Positions 39,601-47,700 of a stretch of DNA of 48,505 bases are shown piece after piece. Location of the stretch: assembly GCA_013376985.1 (NCBI GenBank), contig JACABB010000003.1, positions 1 to 48,505 on the forward strand, given 5' to 3'. How positions within the stretch are numbered: the first letter of the stretch is position 1; each line of letters opens with the position of its first letter. This DNA comes from Bacteroidales bacterium. Lineage in GTDB: Bacteria > Bacteroidota > Bacteroidia > Bacteroidales > Tenuifilaceae. The notes under the pieces were generated by a model. The model made no database searches. It was given only the letters and a program-made list of their open reading frames with translations, and had not been told where the DNA came from. Made by a program: the position numbers and the translations under genes.

Positions 39601-40161
39601 GTAACCATGTATCTAAAAACAATCATTTCGGGAAATAGTGGTCAAACGGCTAGTTTTCCTGTTATCATTAACTCTAAACCCAACCTAAATCTTGGAAGTG
39701 ACACAATCAGAACACTATTACCATACGTTTTAACCTCTGGAATAAGCGGGGTTACATATCTATGGAGCACTGGAAGTACAAACCCATCAATAACAGTTTC
39801 AAATTATGGGAAATATACATTAACTGTTACTGGCATCACAACAAGTTGCACCGCAAAAGACTCAGTAGTAATTCACTGGCCTGTTGGAGTTGAGACAATC
39901 CCCGGAACAAATGCTAAAGTCACAATATTCCCAAATCCAGTAAATGATGAATTAAACATCACCATTGAAACAGATAAAACAGAAACATTTACTATTGATT
40001 TTATTAACCCCCAAGGTCAAATCGTTAAAAACTTAAAAACTGATAATATATCATATTTCAAAGAGAAAATTAATATTAATAATTATTATCCTGGCATCTA
40101 TTTCGTAAAGGTAAGTAACAACAAGGGTTCTGCTGTATTCAAGGTTGTTGTTGAAAAGTGA
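33601..40161 (+). CDS. Giant CARDB-repeat secreted protein with type-A T9SS domain
   Basis: About 2186 residues from the ATG at 33601. An upstream ATG at 33523 would put 26 polar residues before the signal peptide MKKISICFVLSLMCTTSINAQ, so I prefer 33601 or 33610. After the signal come jelly-roll (MAM/choice-of-anchor-J-like) domains starting EGFESGSKPTGWT and again at DNFESSSVW and NSFETANGYW. Then follow about eight CARDB-type repeats (DLAVRSVVAPQTSCSLSANE style) alternating with short blocks reading LDAGxGFxSYLWSTG. The C terminus VTIFPNPVNDELNI to KVVVEK is a type-A sorting domain. Probably a surface or released multidomain protein. The gene is divergent from the PKD adhesin. No catalytic domain is evident. 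Confidence 0.87.
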   Translation: MKDMKKISICFVLSLMCTTSINAQIFTSEGFESGSKPTGWTIDVSSSSWFYQDGGYAATSAPNYHHPSNAHTGNFNAMFKTFGSPVSSKLITIPMDLRFAIKPVLTFWHAQDQVGASLYDQLKVYYRISSTSSWVLIESYTNPTSGWTLREIILPDAAKVQTCQVAFQGTSQLGSWGMCLDDIKIEEKGILPRQVESLMLLQNNNVIPSGSSTNSLGLLDIKISGNTGIIPLNSFSIDYTGTNINDLNINSSEIFYTRDTIFSPTIKLTPTISNTGNTITFSNLNYNLQTGENFFWICASVKSTATHNDIADFRILQNSVNINSILFPAGNLDPSSFSIIEESIFFDNFESSSVWTFSPGSCWQMGIPTGLGTLDPNYPFSGQKVMATNLSGNYPNGIHQSNAQTATTPSINGKYYQNINLRFKRWLNFDYFDKTSIQYSIDGGTSWIKLWENTSLLQDQSWKSIGFNISQQATRKQNIKFRFSIDSTDNTGDFGGWNIDNFAVTGDFIAKDLGISGVNSPVNHCGMSSAETVTVKIKNYGGATVSVPFDVGFSLDNGSTYTKETINPTINSEQEYTYTFTAKANLSQPGLKQLKFKTFLTGDEDLSNDTYSTTLFVYPSVNYLYLNSFETANGYWNPGGANSTWTWGIVAKPTINKASDGTKVWVTSLKGNYANSESSYLESPCFDFTSAEYPVFAFDYWVNSENGVDGFRLDYSIDGGTTWNPVTANSNHNQNWCTGTTVSALGTDGWTGSTATGYQLARTLLPSDVTGKNNVKFRFVFASDANSSMEGVAIDNIRIFELPYDVGVLSLTSPISGCLIGGGINPVNLTASIKNIGYRPLKAGLKVPLEIKLRNENVIKDTLVVGTIVNKNGTASFTSTNTFNIIAKGSHSLRLNTNFAQELDRSNDTLKTTLNVLGIPGYTLGADIAVPNPFPASISVELDAGLNGIIPYNNYLWSTTETTRKITATSYGTYSVTVTNENGCNATDAINVIESTNDIQILSVTGLNNACTYPTPVKPQITIKNNGPSGVGPSFTMKNIPLSIMVDGVVMVSETFTPSADIASGNSSIYTFTNSINISTPKTYAISIYSKINEDPNKNNDTLKISTQVWGAPKISFPQDTIISLNATSIILDAGPGFQSYAWKNSSVTTQTFNVPSLNSAWYVATVTAFNSCGTAKDSVFINAKDLSVLDIESPFNAICSNPVPKVAVRIKNAGRDDFALGSTVKLSYITPSESISQNFTLDETLESNSTKLLTFNNYVKLPLGEGFVRVIADIANDPNPSNDAFEKSVVTLTNPTVSFNPPTLYKVFGTEPYTVSPVYSSDVKSYLWQDLSIDSLYIITGTPLSRTLQVIAFDALGQVGCTDTASLSIVSEDMVVDAIKSPTNQCVLGSNVPITVTIANKGNFAYPAGTSYTIGINVDGANYPSEVKTLATPLDPGGKIDLTLNPILDLTGKSSSNTQISVSTTIDANTNNNTLNKTIYATGYPTINLGPDRTIHAWEDTLRAGKIFNKYNWQYNTSSIGSDSILVAHLSGTYSVTVTDYNGCSASDNIVLTFVVDDISLKTLDSPTTGCGLKDAETVKVTVKNDGTEIIPNGKQLEIGFTQNGATKKENLTLTSNLNAGLSRTFDLTGTMDFNIKKSYPIKAWVKMVGDMNPLNDTLPVTIDAYPSVLFSFGPDIQSETPYTLDAGIGFSSYLWSTGATSPSIVINTTGNYWVELTNSYGCKGRDTVNVKIGTRDLAVRSVVAPQTSCSLSANETVTVRLKNTGTNNISNGTVIPLVLKINSSTVATENYTLQSVLAIGDSINYSFTYKPNLSAVGNYLIQVSSQMSDDEVSSNNSTTKNIAVYGNPAPNLGVDRTISTPTILDAGSGYTLYTWQDGSHNQTFTANATNKYSVTVVDANGCQGYDEVSIIWQEVTDVRISQLIAPTTSCFNASGQTVIARLTNMGSKIFNSGDNINVSYQVGSGTPVVETMTLTSSLANNQSVNYTFNHKALINQGAVTMYLKTIISGNSGQTASFPVIINSKPNLNLGSDTIRTLLPYVLTSGISGVTYLWSTGSTNPSITVSNYGKYTLTVTGITTSCTAKDSVVIHWPVGVETIPGTNAKVTIFPNPVNDELNITIETDKTETFTIDFINPQGQIVKNLKTDNISYFKEKININNYYPGIYFVKVSNNKGSAVFKVVVEK

Positions 40162-40187
40162 TGTATTTATATATCAACTCATCAAAA

Positions 40188-40226
40188 GAGAGGTTACTTT
40201 GTTCCAAGTAACCTCTCTCCTTTTTT
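40188..40226 (+). terminator. Intrinsic terminator after the CARDB protein
   Basis: A perfect 12-bp stem (GAGAGGTTACTT 40188-40199 with 40206-40217), 6-base loop, then TCC and six T. It lies 26 bp after the stop codon of the upstream gene. Confidence 0.92.
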
Positions 40227-40383
40227 AATGATATCTGCGTTTTTTTGAAATCATCGAGTTTGATGATTTCAAACATCAATTTGTCATACAAATAACTGAC
40301 AATAATCATTGCCATAAAACTATTACAGTAATACTTTTGAAAACCAATTTTTGTTTAATCTACATATTATAAATACTTATAAA

Positions 40384-43300
40384 ATGCATAAAATAGAGAC
40401 TCATCCGATTCTCGATGTACCCAAAAGAGATACAATTTCTTTCAAATTCGAAGAGAAGGAAATTAGAGGAGAAAAAGGATTTACTATTGCAGCAGCTTTG
40501 CACCAAGCAGGATATCCTGTGCATAGCCACAGTATTGAAAATCGTGAACGAAGCCTTGAATGTGGTATTGGAAAATGTGGTGCATGTGAAATGCTTGTTG
40601 ATGGACAAATTAAACGTATTTGTATCACAACAGTTGATGGCGTTAACGAGGTTAGAGAAATTCCAAAGGAATACACACCAAGCGTAAAAACTCCTGACAA
40701 AAAACATTCAACCAAAATCTATAAAACATCTGTAGCAATTATCGGTGCTGGTCCTGCGGGCTTAGCTGCCCGCGAAATTTTGCTTCAACATGGCATAGAG
40801 AATATTGTAGTTGACAACAACTCAACTATAGGAGGACAATTCAATATGCAAACACACCAATTCTTCTTTTTCGAAAAGGAGAAGAAATTTGGTGGTATGC
40901 GTGGTTTCGATATCGCAAAAACTTTAGCTGGAGATAATCACGAAGGAATTTTTCTCGACAGTACCGTTTGGGATATTCTCGAAGGAAAGCGCATTGCAAT
41001 TAAGAATATTAAGACTGATGAAATATATTTTATTGAAGCAGATCATCTTGTAATTGCTACAGGTGCAGTTCCTTTCATGCCAACTTTCGAAAACGATGAT
41101 TTACCCGGTGTTTATACCGCTGCCGTTGTTCAAAAAATGATGAACCAAGAATTCACCCTTCTTGGTAAAAATGTACTAACTGTTGGTGCCGGGAACATCG
41201 GTTATCTTACAAGCTATCAGCTAATGCAAGCTGGTGCTAATGTAAAGGCAATAATTGAAGCAATGCCAAACGAGGGAGGTTTCCCCGTTCAAGCCAATAG
41301 AGTTCGACGTTTGGGAATTCCTGTTATGCTTAGCAAAATATTGGTAAAAGCACTTCCAAACGAAACCCATACCGGCGTTGTTGGTGCTATCATAGCCGAC
41401 TGTAAAGATTTTAAAGCAATCCCGGGTACTGAACAAATCGTTGAGGATATTGACGCAATCAATATCTGTACTGGTCTTGTTCCAGATGATCAACTGCTAA
41501 TAAAAGGTAACGAAATATTTGGACGTAACTGTTACGGTGCTGGTGATGCAATTCGCATTGGTGAAGGAACAAGTGCCGTGGTTCGTGGAAAACAAGTTGC
41601 CTATGAGATTCTTCAGGAAATGGGTGCTCGTTATAGCTACGACACATATCTAACCATAAGCAAAGAGTATATTGACAGTCAGCAACACCCAACTAGAGTA
41701 ATTGAACAACCATATAAACCTTCTGACGAACGTAAAACAAAAAAACCATTCGTTCAAATTGATTGTCTTTTTGGCTTTGCATGTAACCCTTGCGAATTTG
41801 CTTGTCCACATGGTGCAATCACAAAAACATCAACAAGTACTGTTCCTCAAATCGATTTTGAGAAATGTATTGGCTGTATGGATTGCGTTTACCAGTGCCC
41901 AGGGCTTGCTATATTTGGCTATCATTACGCAAAAGATTGGTTGTTCTTACCTATAGAGTATGAAGCAACAGAAGGATCTGATGCATTCCTTGTTGATAAC
42001 AATGGTAAGAAAATCGGAGAAGGTGTGATTGAAAAAATTCTTCGCAAACCCAATAAAACCAATATTGCACGTGTTAAATCACTTACTATTCATGGTGATG
42101 AGCTGATTAACGTTCGTGGTTTTGTTGTTAAAACAAACTATCCAGGCCTTGTTAGACTAACAAAAACTACTTATAAACCCGTAGAAAAAACTTACGTTTG
42201 TCACTGTGATGATGTGAGCATGGATGAAATCCTTGAGACTATTGGTGATCGTAAGTTTATCTCAGCGGATGAGATTAAGCATACAACCCGTTTAGGAATG
42301 GGTGCTTGTCGTGGAAAACGCTGTATCAAACGTCTTAAAACTGCTTTAATCCCTAAAGGAATTCAGATTGTTGGCGATGCAACACCTCGTGGGCCATTAA
42401 GCAATCAGGTAAACATGGGTGAACTTTACCCAAAAGATGTACATCCCACCTATATCACTGGAATTAATGGCAAGAAAGCAGAGGTTATTAAAGTTAAGAG
42501 TTTAATCGCAGGTGGCGGTATGGGTGGTAGTGCACTTTTCCGTTACATGGCTGAAGCAGGAATGGCTCCAGTTCTATTAAACTATGGTAGAGGTGCTTCA
42601 TGGCGTAATATTGCTGGAGGTCGTACAGCATTCTCCTTACCCGAAATTGCTGATATTGCAACAAAGAGTCATCAAATCTTCAAGGAGATAAATAAACTAA
42701 GTAGTATCGACTATCGACCAATCAACTACGTTAATTTTGCTCACGATGATGCTACCTATAAAGCACTAGAAGCATCTATGGCCTGGAGTAATGCTTATAT
42801 GGTTGATCCAAAAGATTACAGAAAAGAGATATCCCCCTACTTTAATACCAACCTTAAAACGTATCAGGCAGCACTTATCACCAAAGATTGCTGGCAAGCA
42901 ACGCCTGGAAAAACTGTTGATCTTGTTCGAAATATTGGTTTAAGCAAAGGTGGTATTGTTAAAGAGGATTGTGAATTGATCAGTGTTCATAAGGATGGCA
43001 ATAAATATGTTGCATTAGTTCGCGACCACGATAAAAAATACATCGAGTACCATGCAGATGAGTTTGTAAACGCACTAGGCCCAACTGGTGATAAATTTGC
43101 TCGAATGCTAGGTCATGAATTAGGAATATATCCTGTAAAACATCAAGCTTTTATTACCCGCCGTTTACCTTGGATGGGAGTTAACGGTGATCCTCTAGGT
43201 ATGCTTATTGACAGGAGAAGGTACAAGGGATTTGTTGCAGTTTATGGACAACAACTCGCTGAAACGGGTCAGATTATTGGATGTGCTTCACCTGGAACCG

Positions 43301-43617
43301 ATCCTCAAGAGTCTGATAAAAACCTCAAATTTAATTCAGAGGAATTCTTAGAGATTGCTTCCGAAGTTTTTGCTAGTTGGATTCCCGAGTTAAGTTCTGT
43401 TGGATTCCAAGCAGTTTGGGCTGGTTATTACGTTGAACCAAGAATGTATATAGATCCAAAGCATGGTCTTTTCCTTGGATTGCGCGGACAAGGATTCATG
43501 CTTGGTATGGAATTAGCTAAAATGTATGTTGATGCTTTAACTGGCAAGCCAGTTCCTGAATACTTTAAGCGACTAAGTATTGAAGGCGATGGGTTACCTG
43601 AAAAAGCTTTTAAGTAG
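40384..43617 (+). CDS. Single-chain multi-cofactor FAD/Fe-S oxidoreductase
   Basis: A 1077-residue fusion. An N-terminal [2Fe-2S] domain has C60, C65, C68 and C80. A pyridine-nucleotide-disulfide-type FAD domain has GAGPAG 121-126 and GAGNIG 268-273. A 2x[4Fe-4S] ferredoxin insert has C461, C467, C470, C474 and C495, C498, C501, C505. A BFD-like [2Fe-2S] domain has C607, C609, C643 and C648. The C-terminal DAO-type FAD domain starts GGGMGG 711-716. This is the content of separate subunits in HcnABC, opine oxidases and heterotetrameric proline or sarcosine dehydrogenases, here in one chain. Oxidation of an amino or imino acid is the likely reaction; the substrate is unknown. I chose the ATG at 40384 because the frame upstream reads as low-complexity leader. 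Confidence 0.83.
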   Translation: MHKIETHPILDVPKRDTISFKFEEKEIRGEKGFTIAAALHQAGYPVHSHSIENRERSLECGIGKCGACEMLVDGQIKRICITTVDGVNEVREIPKEYTPSVKTPDKKHSTKIYKTSVAIIGAGPAGLAAREILLQHGIENIVVDNNSTIGGQFNMQTHQFFFFEKEKKFGGMRGFDIAKTLAGDNHEGIFLDSTVWDILEGKRIAIKNIKTDEIYFIEADHLVIATGAVPFMPTFENDDLPGVYTAAVVQKMMNQEFTLLGKNVLTVGAGNIGYLTSYQLMQAGANVKAIIEAMPNEGGFPVQANRVRRLGIPVMLSKILVKALPNETHTGVVGAIIADCKDFKAIPGTEQIVEDIDAINICTGLVPDDQLLIKGNEIFGRNCYGAGDAIRIGEGTSAVVRGKQVAYEILQEMGARYSYDTYLTISKEYIDSQQHPTRVIEQPYKPSDERKTKKPFVQIDCLFGFACNPCEFACPHGAITKTSTSTVPQIDFEKCIGCMDCVYQCPGLAIFGYHYAKDWLFLPIEYEATEGSDAFLVDNNGKKIGEGVIEKILRKPNKTNIARVKSLTIHGDELINVRGFVVKTNYPGLVRLTKTTYKPVEKTYVCHCDDVSMDEILETIGDRKFISADEIKHTTRLGMGACRGKRCIKRLKTALIPKGIQIVGDATPRGPLSNQVNMGELYPKDVHPTYITGINGKKAEVIKVKSLIAGGGMGGSALFRYMAEAGMAPVLLNYGRGASWRNIAGGRTAFSLPEIADIATKSHQIFKEINKLSSIDYRPINYVNFAHDDATYKALEASMAWSNAYMVDPKDYRKEISPYFNTNLKTYQAALITKDCWQATPGKTVDLVRNIGLSKGGIVKEDCELISVHKDGNKYVALVRDHDKKYIEYHADEFVNALGPTGDKFARMLGHELGIYPVKHQAFITRRLPWMGVNGDPLGMLIDRRRYKGFVAVYGQQLAETGQIIGCASPGTDPQESDKNLKFNSEEFLEIASEVFASWIPELSSVGFQAVWAGYYVEPRMYIDPKHGLFLGLRGQGFMLGMELAKMYVDALTGKPVPEYFKRLSIEGDGLPEKAFK

Positions 43618-43637
43618 ATTTTTATAAAATACTTTAC

Positions 43638-43677
43638 AAAATCCTGAAAATTAGTTTTTTCAGGATTTTATTTTTAT
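43638..43677 (+). terminator. Intrinsic terminator after the oxidoreductase
   Basis: A perfect 13-bp stem (AAAATCCTGAAAA 43638-43650 with 43657-43669) is followed by ATTTTTAT. It starts 20 bp after the stop codon. Confidence 0.88.
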
Positions 43678-43714
43678 AATTGTTTTAATTACTAACCCTA
43701 AAATTAAATGCAAT

Positions 43715-43906
43715 ATGAAAAAGAAAAATTTAATTGGAGTTATTATTTTACCTGTAATAATCACTCTAAGCATTTTGGTTGTTTTTTCTTCTAGAATTGC
43801 AACTAAACCATCTGATGCTGGATTCTGGATGATTTTAACTTTTGGAATGTCATTAGGTGTTGCCTTAACTAGAATAATTCTTTGGTATAAAGAAAAAACT
43901 AAGTAA
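43715..43906 (+). CDS. Small two-helix membrane protein
   Basis: A 63-residue protein starting MKKKN, with two hydrophobic segments (about 6-25, IGVIILPVIITLSILVVF, and 37-57, FWMILTFGMSLGVALTRIIL) and a basic C terminus. It has its own start just after a terminator. I recognise no family or function. The clean start, positive-inside pattern and position between two real genes make it plausible. Confidence 0.55.
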   Translation: MKKKNLIGVIILPVIITLSILVVFSSRIATKPSDAGFWMILTFGMSLGVALTRIILWYKEKTK

Positions 43907-44118
43907 TAGTTCCATTTAAAGAACTCAAACGCAGAAAATCATTAAGGAATTATATTACTCAAAAAACATCTGAATTTTTGATTTAACAAGGCTTTGCACC
44001 AGACAACGTAAAATCTTGCTATACAAAAGGAGTTATTTTCTATTGGCCTTAACTTTATTACTTATTGGCTAATTGATTAAACTTTTATTTATTTTTACTG
44101 TTAGATAAAAAAACTACT

Positions 44119-44541
44119 ATGGAAAAAGTTACTATACATGCCGATTGGCAAAACGGAATGATGTTTGAGACTGAATTGAATGGTCATAAATTGATAATGG
44201 ATGCTGCCGATAACGTAGGTGGAACCAACAAAGGTCCACGTCCAAAACCACTTATGCTTGCAGCGCTTGCAGGTTGCACAGGAATGGATGTTGTATCAAT
44301 CCTAAGTAAGATGAGGGTTGAAGTTACAAAATTCAGGGTTTGGGTAGAAGCACAACAAACCGAAGAACATCCTAAACATTATGCTGAGATAAAATTAATC
44401 TATGAATTCACAGGTAAGGATTTGCCAATGGATAAACTTGAGAAAGCAGTGAGTCTATCAGAAGAGCATTACTGTGGAGTAAATGCAGTTTATAAAAAAG
44501 CCATGAAGGTTACCTATGAAATTAGGGTGAATAAAGAATAA
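44119..44541 (+). CDS. OsmC family protein
   Basis: A 140-residue OsmC/Ohr-fold protein. The two redox cysteines typical of the family are in AGCTGMD (C53) and HYCGVN (C119). The RPKPLMLAALAGC segment is the standard helix before the first cysteine. Such proteins reduce organic hydroperoxides; many OsmC-like members of this short YhfA type have no assigned substrate. It is a single-gene unit: 212 bp separates it from the small membrane protein and a terminator follows. Confidence 0.9.
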   Translation: MEKVTIHADWQNGMMFETELNGHKLIMDAADNVGGTNKGPRPKPLMLAALAGCTGMDVVSILSKMRVEVTKFRVWVEAQQTEEHPKHYAEIKLIYEFTGKDLPMDKLEKAVSLSEEHYCGVNAVYKKAMKVTYEIRVNKE

Positions 44542-44563
44542 GTAGATATTGATAAAGCATATT

Positions 44564-44610
44564 AAACAAAAACACCCTCTGAAAATTCCCAGAGGGTGTT
44601 TTTGTTTTTT
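44564..44610. terminator. Strong, probably bidirectional terminator
   Basis: An 18-bp perfect stem (44564-44581 with 44590-44607) has an 8-base loop and runs of A on one side and T on the other. It lies 22 bp after the osmC stop and isolates that gene from the protease downstream. Confidence 0.93.
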
Positions 44611-44766
44611 CTATGTTATCAAATAAATTTACTTTATAACAATAATAAAACACAATAAAATAGAATAAAACAACATAATAGCCCGCCATTATAAGAAAAT
44701 TATTCACAAAAAATTGTATACAACTATAAGTTATTATATTGAGGCACTATATAAATAACTAAAGTT

Positions 44767-47700
44767 ATGATAAAAAAATACTTATCAATCTTCCTGTTGA
44801 TTTTTGCTTCAATCCAGTCAACAATTTCAAGTCCTGCTTACCCTAAAGCAATTAAATTCACTCAACCTGATGGAACAACAATAACCATCATGCTAAAAGG
44901 TGATGAGCATTCAAAATGGGCAGTTACTTCCGACGGGTATACACTTTTATCAAACTCAAAGGGTTATTTTGAATATGCCATTAATGATAGCCGCGGTTAT
45001 TTAGTACCATCTGGAGTTATCGCAAAAAACAATGAAAGTAGAACAACTGAAGACAAGTTGTTTTTATCTAAAATATCAAAAGGAGGTTCCTATTCTAAAG
45101 AACAACTTCAGATGCTTCGAAGTATCAGCAATATAAAGAGAAGTGAAGCAAAAAAAGCATTTCCCACAACAGGAAATCGCAAACTCGTTTGCATACTTAT
45201 GGGCTTTAAGGACAAAGCATTCACTAAAACACAAGCTGATTTCGACAATCTTTTTAACCAAGTAAACTATACTGTTAATGGAGCAACAGGGAGTGTTAAA
45301 GATTACTATCTTGAAAACTCCTATGGCAAGTTTAATCTTAGCGTAACTGTTGCAGGGCCATTCACAGCAGCAAACAACATGAGTTACTACGGCGGTAACG
45401 ATGCAAATGGAAATGACAGTAATCCTCAAGCACTCGTTACTGAAGCGGTAACCTTAGCAGATCCAACTGTAAATTTTGCCGATTTTGACAATGACAACGA
45501 TGGTAATGTTGATGGTGTTTATGTTATATATGCCGGTTACGGCGAGGAGGCAGGCGCTCCTGCAAATACGATTTGGGCACATGCTTGGGAAATACCCGCA
45601 AAAACACTTGATGGAAAGGTAATTACTAGCTATTCATGCTCCGCCGAGCTCGAAGGAACATCAGGCTCTACAATGACTGCCATTGGCGTAATTTGCCATG
45701 AATTCGGACATGTGCTTGGCGCACCAGATTACTATGATACTGATTATGCAACGGGAGGACAGTATGAAGGAACTGGCGAATGGGACATAATGGCAGCTGG
45801 TTCATGGAACAATAACGGGATAACTCCTGCTCATCATAATGCATACACAAAAGTAGTGGTCTACGGATGGGGAACAGCAACAACATTAATAAATGGTACA
45901 ACAATCACAATACCATCATCTAAGACAGATGAAAATGCTTTCTACCGAATAAATACGGCAACTGCAAATGAATATTATTTGGTAGAAAATCGTCAACAAA
46001 TAGGCTTTGACACAGCAATTCCCGGACATGGTCTATTAATATACCACATCAGCAAGGACATTGACACTCATTTTAGCAGCAACGATATAAATGCAAAAGC
46101 ACCACAATTGATGTATCCTGTTTGCGCATCGGCAACTTCAAACCCAGGCTCAACTGCATCTTCGTATGGAAGTATAAATACTGGAGGATGTCCTTTCCCC
46201 GGAACATCCAGCAAGAACTCATTTACCGATGCAACCACTCCTTCCATGAAATCATGGCTTGGTGTAGCAACAAGTAAACCAATCACCAATATATCAGAAA
46301 ATACAGGCACTGGAGTAATAACCTTTGATTTTGACGGTGGAAATACTGGAAACCCAACAGGATTTACTGCAACTCCTATAAATAGTTCACAAATTGATCT
46401 CACTTGGTCTAAATCAGAAAACAGGGATGTTGTTATTGCCTACTCCACAACATCTACCTTTGGCTCTCTTACTGATGGAACCGAATATACTGCCGGGCAA
46501 TCCATTACTGGTGGAGGCACCGTTCTTTTCTCTGGAGATGCTACAACATTTTCACATACAGGACTAAATAGTAACACCACCTACTTCTATAAAGCGTGGA
46601 CTAAGTTAACCTCTTCAACATACTCATTAGGAACAATTACTCAAGCAAAAACGGCATGTACAGGAATTGTGTCTCTCCCTCTTTTTGAAGATTTCAATAC
46701 AGGAACATTATCTGGATGTTGGTCAATTATTGATAATCAAGGAAATGGACAGGTATGGCAGGTTGGGAACATTACCAATGGGTTAACAGGTACTTATAAC
46801 TATTTAAACTCCGATGGATTTGGCTCAGGAAATACTCAAAATGCCGACTTAGTAACTCCCGCCATAGATATGACAGGGATAAGTTCGGCAACCATATCAT
46901 TTAAACACTACTTTAAAGTTGAAGCAGGCGAAACAGCAACTTTTTCTTATAGTATCGACAACGGAACAAATTGGATTCAGATTGACAAGTGGACAACAAC
47001 GATAACAAATCCATCTAATTATAAAAAAATATTACCCGATATTGCCAATAAACCATCGGTTAAGTTCAAATGGAATTATACAGGAACCTATGGCTGGTAC
47101 TGGTGTTTAGATGATATAAGTATTGCTGAAACAACTGCGGCCGATGTTACGGCTAACTTCAAGGCGGAACCCACAACTGTTAATATTGGCGCTACAACCA
47201 CATTTACTGACTTATCAAATGGTACAGTAACTTCTTGGGCATGGAATTTTGGTAGCGGGGCAACACCGGCAACGGCTATAACAGCAGGTCCTCATAACGT
47301 AACTTATGCAACTGCAGGAAAGAAAACTGTAACGTTAACAATTAATGGAAGCGTAACCGAAACTAAAACAGATTATATAACTGCCGTAGATCCAAATGCT
47401 CCAGTTGTTATAGTTGCTTGGAACTTCGAGGATAATAATAATGCCGCAGATGACGGTATTTCTGCTAATTCTTCAAAAACAATTACTACAAATTCCACTG
47501 GAACAATCTCATACACTGGCGGAAGTGGTGGTACTGGTACTTATGCAATAACCAATACTGGCTGGGATAATGGAAACGCTTCTAAAGCATGGCAAACAGA
47601 ATTCAGCACATTGGGTTATAACACCATAACTATATCTTCAAAGCAGAAAAGTTCAGGGACTGGACCCAAAGAATTTAAAATTCAGTATAAAACAACTGGA

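Noticed and set aside
44522-44707. 61-codon minus-strand frame downstream of osmC
   Set aside because: It runs through the strong terminator hairpin at 44564-44610 and is low-complexity.
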